In this document: piece after piece, positions 1 through 10,526 of the stretch | Numbering within the stretch: position 1 is the stretch's first letter | Layout: the number at the start of each line of letters is the position of its first letter | NCBI GenBank assembly: GCA_947170725.1 | Contig: CAMVUM010000030.1 | Location: 1-40,136 of the forward strand | DNA from: an uncultured Prevotella sp. | Lineage (GTDB): Bacteria; Bacteroidota; Bacteroidia; Bacteroidales; Bacteroidaceae | DNA: 40,136 nt | Direction of reading: 5' to 3' | Translations under genes and position numbers: made by a program | The notes under the pieces: model-generated | The model's input: the letters and a program-made list of their open reading frames with translations, nothing else | The model's database searches: none | Told to the model about the DNA's origin: nothing

Positions 1-1385
<1,385 letters not shown>

Positions 1386-1625
1386 AATCTGTATCTTTTA
1401 TCCAACACCCAAATTAATGAATGTCTTAAGGATATTATCTGTTCAGGACGCTCCGAATGTACATAGTCAAAAACCTTCTGTCTTATTGACGGTTCGTTCA
1501 CTTTACCCACAACACACTAAAATAATGCGTCGTGCTTCTTGTACTACTACTTGTATCTGTCTGTCAATCTTTCAAAGAACTCTTTCTTTTGGCGCTTGGC
1601 AGAGGTTCAACCCTGAAAGCGGATG
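1386..1625 (-). other. rRNA operon leader with boxA-like sequence
   Basis: This is the transcribed leader between the rRNA promoter and mature 16S, about 240 nucleotides. On the minus strand at 1570-1580 it carries GTTCTTTGAAA, resembling the boxA antitermination element found in rRNA leaders. Short open frames in it show no coding character. I see no other gene here. Confidence 0.6.
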
Positions 1626-1657
1626 CAAAGGTAAGCAGTTTCTACGTCACAACCAAA
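1626..1657 (-). promoter_or_regulatory. rRNA operon promoter
   Basis: On the minus strand TACCTTTG lies at 1626-1633 and matches the Bacteroidetes -7 consensus TAnnTTTG. TTTG at 1654-1657 fits the -33 element with 20 bases between. Above it, at roughly 1658-1740, the sequence is strongly AT-rich with short ATTTAAAT inverted repeats, as an UP-like region of an rRNA promoter would be. The rest of the gene-free stretch up to 1899 shows nothing else I can name. Confidence 0.75.
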
Positions 1658-1899
1658 TGTTTTCGAAAGAAATTTAAATCAAAATGAAGTTTTTTAAACT
1701 TAAATTGATTTAAATCAAGGATATTGAATAAAAACCATAGCTTTTCTTTCAAACAAAAGCATTTTTCACAGCATTGGTCCAACTGTCGGGACAATGTCTA
1801 AAAACGACATCTTTTCATCAAAATAAACTTCCACGCATCTGTTACACGGTTCATGTAGCTGCATCATGCAGAAGCGTCATAATCGGAAATAATACAAAG

Positions 1900-1931
1900 A
1901 GACCTGGACTTCAACGAGTGAGTCCAGGTCT
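1900..1931 (-). terminator. Hairpin terminator after the DUF5723-like gene
   Basis: An 11-bp perfect stem (1900-1910 with 1921-1931) and a 10-base loop lie about 63 bases beyond the stop codon of the minus-strand gene. On that strand the stem is followed by a moderately T-rich stretch (CTTTGTATTATTT), so it can act as an intrinsic terminator. Confidence 0.6.
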
Positions 1932-1993
1932 TTCGGTTTATATCTGGCCGCCATGACAAGACATGCCGCCAATAAAATTTTATCTTTCTATCA

Positions 1994-3403
1994 TTACCAC
2001 GACACACTCATGCCGAGCGCGACATTGGCGTTTGAGCTGAGCGGGATACCCTCCTTGCTCATCTTGCCGAGCAGGTGGTCCATACCGATAAAGAAGTTGT
2101 AACCCTTCGGATGGATGTTGATGACCCAACCCATACTCGTGGAGAAGCTGTTCACGGCAAAGCTGACGCCACCGTCAAGCCACTTGAGCGGAGTGTAGTT
2201 GGCGCTCAGGCGTCCTTCCGTCCAAGTATAGGCACCACGGATGCGCGTGCTGCTCAGTGCGCCGAACTTTATCTTACGATATACGGGCAATGTATATTCG
2301 CCGGCCAGATTGATGGTCATTCCGATACCGGTCGTACGACTGCCCTGATCGCCGTTGTCACGGAGATTGGCAAACTCCTTCAGCTGGTCGGCATAGCGGT
2401 CGGACTTGTCGCCAAGTTTCTCGCCGCCGCGGTCGTGTGTCACAGCCACATCGTGGAAACCGCCGAACTCAAACCGATCGCTGATGTTGACGGCCTGCAT
2501 ATCGTTGCTCCAGTTGATGAAACCGAGGTCTAACAACGAAGCGCTCACCGTCCAGTCGTCGTTTATCTTATATATACCGCCGAGGTCAACGGCCATACCG
2601 AAGCCGCCGAGTCCGGCTCCGTCGATGTCCACATCGTTGATGCGCTGATACTGTCCGCGACCTTCTTCCTTATAGTCGGCAGTCTCCTGCTTGTATGCAA
2701 ATCCCTTCATCGACACGTTGGCCTGGGCCTCCCCCGAGACAATCCACTTGTCTTCCGAGGCAAACTCGGCCTTCATGTCCTTCATCTGCACGTCCGCACG
2801 GGCCACACCGAAGAGAAATTTCAACTTGGCACCCAGACGCAGCTTGTCGTTGATCTGACGCGAATGGCCCAGAGCCAGCTCCACGTATGATTGGGCGTTG
2901 ACGTTGATGTCACCGATATTGTAGTTGTTGTTGCCTATGTTCTTGGCGAACTCAAACAGTCCATACGGCAGCGACACGCCGAACGAAGTCTTTGAACTTA
3001 CCTCCACCGTGTTATATCCGCCCCAGGCTTTAAATCCTCCCGAGAGCAGTGTCACGCCTACGTCACCAACAATGCGGTTGTTGCCCGTGCTCAGTCCGTC
3101 GAGAGCCTGACCGGCCGAAATATAGGGGTTCATGAACGTGGTCATGCGTTTGTCACTTTCCATCGGATACATCGGGTTCGGCATGATGATGTCCTCGTAG
3201 CCGAAGTTTCCCTGCAGTTTGGCGTTGACGTTGCCGATCACCGGTATCGAAAAATAGTTGTGGTCGTTGGAAAAAGCCGGGTTCATGGAATGACGGAACT
3301 GATAGTCGTCCGTGAAATATGCCGAGTTGAGCGTCTGCGCCATGGCCGCACTGCTCACCGCTGTCATGGCAAATGCCATTATATTCTTATATGATAGTCT
3401 CAT
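1994..3403 (-). CDS. DUF5723-like outer membrane protein
   Basis: A 469-residue exported protein with a signal peptide (about residues 1-22, cleavage after AMA). Early motifs include YFTDDYQFRHSMNPAFSN. Alternating short hydrophobic strands run through the whole length, and it ends in Trp preceded by Val-Ser, as outer-membrane beta-barrels commonly do. The pattern fits the Bacteroidetes DUF5723 family, whose members are thought to be outer-membrane proteins of unknown role. I infer an outer-membrane location and do not assign a substrate. It starts 59 bases after the stop of the upstream lipoprotein gene on the same strand, so the two probably form one transcript from the promoter at 5367-5394. 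A hairpin terminator follows. The start ATG at 3401-3403 is directly before the signal peptide. Confidence 0.75.
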   Translation of the reverse strand: MRLSYKNIMAFAMTAVSSAAMAQTLNSAYFTDDYQFRHSMNPAFSNDHNYFSIPVIGNVNAKLQGNFGYEDIIMPNPMYPMESDKRMTTFMNPYISAGQALDGLSTGNNRIVGDVGVTLLSGGFKAWGGYNTVEVSSKTSFGVSLPYGLFEFAKNIGNNNYNIGDINVNAQSYVELALGHSRQINDKLRLGAKLKFLFGVARADVQMKDMKAEFASEDKWIVSGEAQANVSMKGFAYKQETADYKEEGRGQYQRINDVDIDGAGLGGFGMAVDLGGIYKINDDWTVSASLLDLGFINWSNDMQAVNISDRFEFGGFHDVAVTHDRGGEKLGDKSDRYADQLKEFANLRDNGDQGSRTTGIGMTINLAGEYTLPVYRKIKFGALSSTRIRGAYTWTEGRLSANYTPLKWLDGGVSFAVNSFSTSMGWVINIHPKGYNFFIGMDHLLGKMSKEGIPLSSNANVALGMSVSW

Positions 3404-3462
3404 TGTTATCGTCTTATATATATATAATAAATGTGTATAATCCCGTTACAGCCAGTCCGGCA

Positions 3463-5286
3463 TTACAGTTCGACCATGACAGATCCGACCACCTTTATCC
3501 GGATGTCATCCAACTTTATGTAGTGTTTTTCCGCGTTGAGTGTCACTCCTGAAACCGGTTTGTCGCCATCAAGCTTTATGGCGAGTCCGTCGAGTTCCTT
3601 GAACGCTCCAGCCTCGTTGGGGCGTATCGTGATCACAATCGGAGTATATCCGGACGTAGTCCCGTTATTCTGAGAAGCCACGATGGTATGGTCCACATCC
3701 ACGGTCACTTTGTTACCCAGCGGTTTGCCGTCCACTCCCAATGCCTCAGCCGAAAGGGTCAGTTCGAACGGCACACGGTTTTCAACATTGGCCGTCATCT
3801 TTATATATGAGCCTTCGGTCAGGTCGAAGTCCTCCAGGTCGTCGCGCATATCGTCCAGCGTGTCGGTATAGACGATGCGGGCATCATTGCCGAATGACAA
3901 CGGAGCGTTGATGGTATATTTCGGGACAACCGAATATTCATGACCCAACAGGAAATGGCCATCCTTAGTGGCATCTGCCTGCACCGTCACATTGTCGAAT
4001 GTCACGCGATCCGGAATCGTACGGATGAGGTCTGACAGATTGGCTATTTCCTTGACTACATCAAAGTCGCCCTCGTTGAGCAGCAGACTTTTGTCGCGAC
4101 AGATGCACACCCGCGTCACGGTAGCCTCCTCGGCGGATGTTCCTGGATGGCGGTTGATGTGCAAGCCGTCGATATTTATGATTGCGGGACGACCGTCGTT
4201 TGTGATAACCTTACCGTCCTTATAGGCCGTGATGGCTCCGCTCACGTCGCCCTCGATATCCATGTCGTTGGAGAAGTCTATGAGAATCTGCGGATTGGCG
4301 AGGTCAACAACCACGTCACCGTCCTTGAGGAATGTCGGGACGTCTCCGACCTCGGTGTCACCGAGATTGTCCAATTCGATCTTCGGGTCAAAACGTCCCG
4401 TCGCACCGGTGACAACGAAGTGGTCAAGAGCCATCTCACTTCTCACCGTCATCAAGTTTAGCGAAGCCAAACCAGCGGGTGTGATGTCGTCGGTATTGAT
4501 CTCCGCACGCACGTTCACCCGACCGTCGAGTCTGATTCTGTCGCCGACAATCTCCAGTTTGCCCTGTTCCGTGTTACTGTTTCCCTTTACGAAGTCAAGT
4601 TTGTTGATATTTCCGGATATGCGGAGAGGGAGCTTCGGATTTACGTTTTCCAAATGTATCTCGCAGCCGTTCACCAACTGATAGTCCTGTGACACTTTGA
4701 GATCGGAAAACACCATATAGCTCGAGAAAATCAGCGTAAGATTCTGAAGCTTCGCCACGTTGTTCTTCAGATTGTCAGAGAAGAAGACGTTGAGCGAGAA
4801 CGACGACTCTGACTCGGCCTGCATGAGTTCGACAACCTCTTCCGGCCTGTCACCCTCATATACGAAAAGGTTCAGCTCGCCCTCGGCCACTGCCACCGAC
4901 GCGGGTGCTCCGGCCTTGACACCGCGGCCCTTGGCCGTCGACGATAGTACGAACGGCACGGTGCGGTTGTCGTGCTCGCCATTCTGGCTGATGGTGATCC
5001 GGTCGATATTCGGATGTGCCGGGGTCACGTCGCCGCCTTCACGATAGAAGACATAGTTTTTGTTTTCGTCCAACTTGACACATTCCGTATCGTCTATGTC
5101 AAGCACGTCGTCCAACAAGATGAGATCCGTCGAACTGACCGGTAGAACAATTTCTTTTCCACCGATACCTAACGTGGAGTCAACCTCGTTGAAATCATAA
5201 TCGCCGTTAGTACAACCAGCTAACACCAGTGCACCTGCCATCAATGGAATGAAAGCAATCTGCTTTTTGTAGATTGTTGTTTGCAT
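3463..5286 (-). CDS. Large predicted lipoprotein, function unknown
   Basis: A 607-residue protein with a lipoprotein signal: positive residues at 8-9, a hydrophobic core, and the lipobox LAGC with Cys25 as the predicted lipidated residue. The mature part is acidic and beta-rich, with repeated segments built around phrases such as 'PLRISGNINKLDF' and 'LDGRVNVRAEINTDD', suggesting several Ig-like or barrel-associated beta domains. I recognise no enzymatic motif. The likely partner is the downstream outer-membrane protein, 59 bases away on the same strand. Pairing of a surface or periplasmic lipoprotein with a barrel protein is common in Bacteroidales, but the function here is open. A good promoter and the terminator of the preceding gene lie directly upstream. 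Confidence 0.7.
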   Translation of the reverse strand: MQTTIYKKQIAFIPLMAGALVLAGCTNGDYDFNEVDSTLGIGGKEIVLPVSSTDLILLDDVLDIDDTECVKLDENKNYVFYREGGDVTPAHPNIDRITISQNGEHDNRTVPFVLSSTAKGRGVKAGAPASVAVAEGELNLFVYEGDRPEEVVELMQAESESSFSLNVFFSDNLKNNVAKLQNLTLIFSSYMVFSDLKVSQDYQLVNGCEIHLENVNPKLPLRISGNINKLDFVKGNSNTEQGKLEIVGDRIRLDGRVNVRAEINTDDITPAGLASLNLMTVRSEMALDHFVVTGATGRFDPKIELDNLGDTEVGDVPTFLKDGDVVVDLANPQILIDFSNDMDIEGDVSGAITAYKDGKVITNDGRPAIINIDGLHINRHPGTSAEEATVTRVCICRDKSLLLNEGDFDVVKEIANLSDLIRTIPDRVTFDNVTVQADATKDGHFLLGHEYSVVPKYTINAPLSFGNDARIVYTDTLDDMRDDLEDFDLTEGSYIKMTANVENRVPFELTLSAEALGVDGKPLGNKVTVDVDHTIVASQNNGTTSGYTPIVITIRPNEAGAFKELDGLAIKLDGDKPVSGVTLNAEKHYIKLDDIRIKVVGSVMVEL

Positions 5287-5366
5287 ACTTGTTTTTAATA
5301 TATAGTTATTTAATAATTTTATCCTATGTACATATCATCAACACCAAACAGGTGTACTTGTGTGTG

Positions 5367-5394
5367 CAAATATAATATAAAATATGCAGACAAA
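5367..5394 (-). promoter_or_regulatory. Promoter of the lipoprotein/DUF5723-like operon
   Basis: Minus-strand TATATTTG at 5367-5374 matches TAnnTTTG. TTTG at 5391-5394 is a possible -33 element with a spacing of 16 bases, shorter than usual. It lies about 80 bases upstream of the start codon and overlaps the hairpin at 5379-5416. Confidence 0.6.
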
Positions 5395-5416
5395 CGAACG
5401 TTTATCTGCATATTTT
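5379..5416 (-). terminator. Hairpin terminator after lpxH
   Basis: A perfect 12-bp stem (5379-5390 with 5405-5416) sits 16 bases beyond the lpxH stop codon. On the minus strand it ends in TTTT and is followed by TATATTATATTTG. The far half of the hairpin contains the -33 region of the next promoter. Confidence 0.7.
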
Positions 5417-5432
5417 ATCAAGAAACAATTTC

Positions 5433-6197
5433 TTACATCACACTTTCTCCTTCGGCGTATTCGCCGAGGAAGATGTGTTCTCCGTCGTAGACGGCATAGG
5501 TGAACTGGCTGATCCAGTCGCCGAGAATCATCATACGGGTGCGCTTGGTGAGCTGGAGGTCGAGTTCGATGTGACGGTGGCCGTAGATGAAGAAGTCTAT
5601 TTCGGGGTGGCTCCGAACGTATTCTTTAGTGTAGAGGACGAGGTGTTCGCGGTTCTCGCCCATATATGCGGGTTCTTCCTTTTCTGCGTGTTTGAGCCTA
5701 CTGTGGCGCGCCCATGCCAGTCCGAACTGCATGGCCCAGCGCGGGTGTATGGCCGAGAAGAGTCGCTGGCAAAGACGGTTGTGGAATACGGAACGCAGGA
5801 AGCGGAACTTCCGGTCGGGGTCTCCCAGTCCGTCGCCGTGGGCGAGGAAGAAGGTGCGTCCGTAGATTTCGGTTGTCTGGGGCTGGCGATGGATTATGAC
5901 GCCACATTCCTGTTCCAGATAGCCGTATGCCCAGATGTCGTGATTGCCGGTGAAGAAGTGGACTTCTATGCCCATGTCGGTCAGTTCGGAGAGCTTTCCG
6001 AGGAAACGGGTGTAGCCGCGTGGCACGACATAACGGTATTCATACCAGAAGTCAAACATGTCGCCAAGAAGATAGACGGCGGCGGCCTTGTGCTTGATGC
6101 TGTCAAGGAAACGGACCAGACGACGCTCGTGCATGCGCGAATGGTCTATAGCGAGCGAACCCAGGTGGGCGTCAGAAAGGAAATATATCGGTTTCAT
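5433..6197 (-). CDS. lpxH: UDP-2,3-diacylglucosamine diphosphatase LpxH
   Basis: A 254-residue calcineurin-like metallophosphoesterase that removes UMP from UDP-2,3-diacylglucosamine to give lipid X in lipid A synthesis, acting at the inner face of the cytoplasmic membrane. The metal-binding motifs are all visible and in order: SDAHLG near residue 8, GDMFDFW near 60, GNHD near 95, AHGDG near 130 and YGHRH near 215. I chose the ATG at 6195-6197, which begins MKPIYFLSDAHLG as in other LpxH proteins. A longer frame begins with TTG at 6254, but the extra 19 residues are only the translation of the repeat arm at 6205-6223. It lies downstream of the SufT-like gene on the same strand, separated by the inverted-repeat element. 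A terminator hairpin follows. Confidence 0.92.
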   Translation of the reverse strand: MKPIYFLSDAHLGSLAIDHSRMHERRLVRFLDSIKHKAAAVYLLGDMFDFWYEYRYVVPRGYTRFLGKLSELTDMGIEVHFFTGNHDIWAYGYLEQECGVIIHRQPQTTEIYGRTFFLAHGDGLGDPDRKFRFLRSVFHNRLCQRLFSAIHPRWAMQFGLAWARHSRLKHAEKEEPAYMGENREHLVLYTKEYVRSHPEIDFFIYGHRHIELDLQLTKRTRMMILGDWISQFTYAVYDGEHIFLGEYAEGESVM

Positions 6198-6204
6198 GAT
6201 TGAG

Positions 6205-6411
6205 GAAGCCCCCTCCGACTCCCACAAAGATGGAGAGACCTGCGCCTCCGCCAAGGGAAATGAGGGGATTGAAATTATTAATTTATGAGTTACGGATTAT
6301 GTCATCACGCATGTCGCGGTCACAGGGATAACGCTGATGTAGGGTCGGTATCATCCTTTAAGGAGGAAACTTCCCGCAAATATCCCCCGGTGGGGGAGTC
6401 GGAGGGGCTTC
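6205..6411. repeat. GC-rich inverted-repeat element filling the sufT-lpxH spacer
   Basis: Arms at 6205-6223 and 6394-6411 are reverse complements apart from one base in a G run. The right arm ends one base from the stop codon of the SufT-like gene, and the left arm ends 7 bases from the lpxH ATG. The internal 170 bases hold a second GC-rich patch (TATCCCCCGGTGGGGG near 6381-6396) and no convincing gene. Confidence 0.75.
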
Positions 6412-6412
6412 T

Positions 6413-6733
6413 CTATTCAAACCCCAGTTCGACGCGCGCCTCCTCGGTCATCATGCTCTGGTCCCAAGTGGGTTCAAAGACGAGGTTGACGTTGGCACTC
6501 CTGACACCTTCGACACTGTCAACTTTCTGACGGACATCTTCGAGTATGAAATCGGCGGCGGGGCATGACGGTGCGGTGAAGGTCATGTCGATATCAACGT
6601 CGCCGTCGTCACGGACGTCCACCTTATATATAAGACCGAGGTCGTAGATGTTGACGGGTATTTCGGGGTCATAGACAGTCTTGAGCACGTCGACGATGCG
6701 TTCTTCTATCTGTGTTTTCTCTTGTTGTGTCAT
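6413..6733 (-). CDS. MIP18/DUF59-family iron-sulfur assembly protein (SufT-like)
   Basis: A 106-residue protein matching the DUF59 (MIP18) family along its full length. The N-terminal helix leads into VYDPEIPVNIYDLGLIY, then MTFTAPSCPAAD with the family's conserved Cys, and VNLVFEPTWDQSMMTEEAR near the end. Family members (SufT, PaaD, CIA2-related proteins) assist maturation or transfer of Fe-S clusters in the cytoplasm. No other suf gene is in this window, so the specific client is unknown. Among neighbours the 2-oxoacid:ferredoxin oxidoreductase needs an Fe-S cluster, but it is divergently transcribed. A TATATTTG box lies about 30 bases upstream. The TAG stop abuts the repeat arm at 6411. 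Confidence 0.88.
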   Translation of the reverse strand: MTQQEKTQIEERIVDVLKTVYDPEIPVNIYDLGLIYKVDVRDDGDVDIDMTFTAPSCPAADFILEDVRQKVDSVEGVRSANVNLVFEPTWDQSMMTEEARVELGFE

Positions 6734-6762
6734 TTTCTGATGCTGTTTATATTAGTATTATG

Positions 6763-6770
6763 CAAATATA
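6763..6770 (-). promoter_or_regulatory. Possible -7 box for the SufT-like gene
   Basis: Minus-strand TATATTTG followed by C matches the Bacteroidetes -7 consensus, 30 bases upstream of the ATG. I do not see a TTG at the proper -33 distance, so support is partial. Confidence 0.5.
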
Positions 6771-7280
6771 GCGATAAATTCCGGTTTGACGGCAGACTGA
6801 GGCGGAAAATATCGCGGATATGTATTTCCTGACATGAAATCGGGTCACTGAAGATTATCAAATTAAACATTTGCAATTCTCCGAAACAGAGGCCACAAGA
6901 CAAAAAAACAGACATTCCGATGCCGGCACACACTCATGCCGTTCCAATGGGCTACCCGCAATGCCGCGATTACACAATAACACAAATACAGGCCTTTTCC
7001 TTATACACTGTCAGAGTTTCGAGTTTATTTACGATAAGTCTTTCTTGCTTATTTGTTTTTTGTCTCAAAAAGATTTTGCCATATCAATAATCTTTCCGAA
7101 ATTTGCAAAAAATAAGCAATACAGAACCGTCCGCCATATCCAGACGGCAGCCTCGCATGAATCGGACCACAGCGTCCGATACGAACTGCCGTCGGACCGG
7201 AATGCGCCATGGACGGTGGTGCGGTTGCGCCCCGAAACGAAAACAGGACAATTACAAGTAACAACAACAATATCTAAAGT
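6771..7280. other. Intergenic region with a nested stem structure ahead of korA
   Basis: There is no convincing gene in these 510 bases between divergent genes. The korA-proximal half contains a two-tier structure. An outer 8-bp stem pairs 7143-7150 with 7186-7193. An inner 7-bp stem, ATCGGAC with GTCCGAT, pairs 7161-7167 with 7174-7180 around a 6-base loop. CCGTC at 7127-7131 could alternatively pair with the left outer strand at 7143-7147. It may be a structured 5' leader of korA. I could not find a clear TAnnTTTG promoter for korA. Confidence 0.45.
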
Positions 7281-9134
<1,854 letters not shown>

Positions 9135-9280
9135 GAGAAGACCGGGGATGACGGTAATTGATTTATCCACTCATCCTTATATCTCCTATCACCCAAAAAG
9201 GTGCTTAGAGATTGGACAGGCACGTCCTGAAAACAATAAAAGACAATATTAAATAAGAAAACAATAAAACCAAATTGATA

Positions 9281-10339
9281 ATGAATACAAACAGCATAAC
9301 TAACGTTACCGGCACTTCATCCCCCCTCGGGGGGACTGAGGTGGGGCCGGCCTTATATAAGAAAGGCCAGCCCCGCTGGTGTCCAGGCTGCGGCGACCAC
9401 TTCTTCCTCGCTTCGCTCCACAAGGCAATGGCCGAGGTGGGCGTGGCTCCCCACAACATCGCGGTAATCTCGGGTATCGGATGCTCAAGCCGTCTGCCCT
9501 ATTATGTGAATACATACGCCATGCAGACCATCCACGGACGTGCTGCCGCCATCGCAACCGGTGCAAAGGTGGCCAACCCCGACCTCACCGTATGGCAGAT
9601 CAGCGGCGACGGCGACGGACTGGCCATCGGCGGAAACCACTTCATACACGCCATGCGCCGCAACATTGACCTCAATATGATTCTGCTCAACAACCGTATC
9701 TACGGACTGACAAAGGGACAGTATTCGCCCACCAGCCCGCGCGGATTCGTGTCGAAGTCCAGCCCCTACGGCACAGTGGAAGACCCGTTCTGCCCGGCAG
9801 AGCTGTGTTTCGGCGCACGCGGCCACTTCTTCGCACGCGCCGTGGCTACCGACGCCCCCGCAACGGTGGAGGTTCTCAAGGCGGCATACAATCACAAGGG
9901 AGCTTCCGTGTGCGAGATTCTCCAGAACTGCGTCATCTTCAACAACGGTTGCTACGACTCCGTATATACGAAGGACGGCCGCAAGAAGAACGCCATCTAC
10001 GTCAAGCACGGCCAGCCGCTCGTCTTCGGTGAGAACAACGAATACGGTCTCATGCAGGAAGGCTTCGGCCTGAAGGTCGTCGAAATCGGCAAGGACGGCT
10101 ATACGATGGACGACATCCTCGTTCATGACGCCCACTGCGAGGACAACACCCTCCAGCTCAAGCTGGCCATGATGGACCCCGAAAAGGGCTTCCCCGTGGC
10201 TCTCGGTATCATCCGCGACGTCGACGCACCGACATACAACGATGCCGTAACGGCTCAGATTGAGGAAGTGAGCGCCCAAAAGAAGTACCACAACTTCGAG
10301 GAACTGCTCATGACCAACGACACTTGGGAGGTTAAATAA
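9281..10339 (+). CDS. korB: 2-oxoacid:ferredoxin oxidoreductase, beta subunit (TPP-binding)
   Basis: A 352-residue thiamine-diphosphate-binding beta subunit, partner of KorA. RWCPGCGDHFFL near residue 29 begins the conserved core and carries the first CxxC. GIGCSSRLPYY, and later LQNCVIFNNGC, supply further Cys for one [4Fe-4S] cluster. ISGDGDGLAIGGNH followed by LLNNRIYGLTKGQYSPTS is the TPP/Mg motif. I chose the ATG at 9281. A TTG two codons earlier is in frame but less likely. Family members usually reach the KGQPRWCPGC motif within a few residues. Here the start is extended by about 20 residues, part of which is encoded by a GC-rich palindromic repeat at 9319-9352. A bidirectional terminator follows at 10449. 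Confidence 0.93.
   Translation: MNTNSITNVTGTSSPLGGTEVGPALYKKGQPRWCPGCGDHFFLASLHKAMAEVGVAPHNIAVISGIGCSSRLPYYVNTYAMQTIHGRAAAIATGAKVANPDLTVWQISGDGDGLAIGGNHFIHAMRRNIDLNMILLNNRIYGLTKGQYSPTSPRGFVSKSSPYGTVEDPFCPAELCFGARGHFFARAVATDAPATVEVLKAAYNHKGASVCEILQNCVIFNNGCYDSVYTKDGRKKNAIYVKHGQPLVFGENNEYGLMQEGFGLKVVEIGKDGYTMDDILVHDAHCEDNTLQLKLAMMDPEKGFPVALGIIRDVDAPTYNDAVTAQIEEVSAQKKYHNFEELLMTNDTWEVK
9319..9352 (+). repeat. Palindromic GC-rich repeat inside the korB 5' coding region
   Basis: CCCCCCTCGGGGGG at 9321-9334 is a 14-base palindrome, followed by ACTGAGGTGGGG. The sequence resembles arms of the GC-rich elements near lpxH and aroQ. In frame it encodes SSPLGGTEVGPA, which is not part of the conserved KorB fold. 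Confidence 0.6.
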
Positions 10340-10448
10340 GACAACCGGAATCCTCTGACCGGCAGATGCGGAGACCGGATGATGCCGGCTCAAACCGTAT
10401 AAGACCGTCAAAACATCTGCCGTAATATCCCGAAAAAGCATATAAAAA

Positions 10449-10493
10449 GGCCGCCCCTACACTTAACCAGAGTGTCGGGGCGGCCGCTTTTTT
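10449..10493. terminator. Bidirectional terminator between korB and the giant gene
   Basis: A 15-bp stem with one mismatch (10449-10463 with 10471-10485) and a 7-base loop is followed on the plus strand by GCTTTTTTTG and on the minus strand by a T run. It serves korB, about 110 bases upstream, and the convergent minus-strand gene ending at 10527. Confidence 0.85.
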
Positions 10494-10526
10494 GTCCTTA
10501 CGGATGATGTTTATGTCCTTACGGAA

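Noticed and set aside
5475..6203. Plus-strand 242-codon frame opposite lpxH
   Set aside because: lpxH on the other strand has all its metal-binding motifs. The antisense translation matches nothing I recognise.
9485..10441. Minus-strand 318-codon frame opposite korB
   Set aside because: Shadow of korB, whose TPP and Cys motifs are clear. The frame also runs into the start of the downstream intergenic region.
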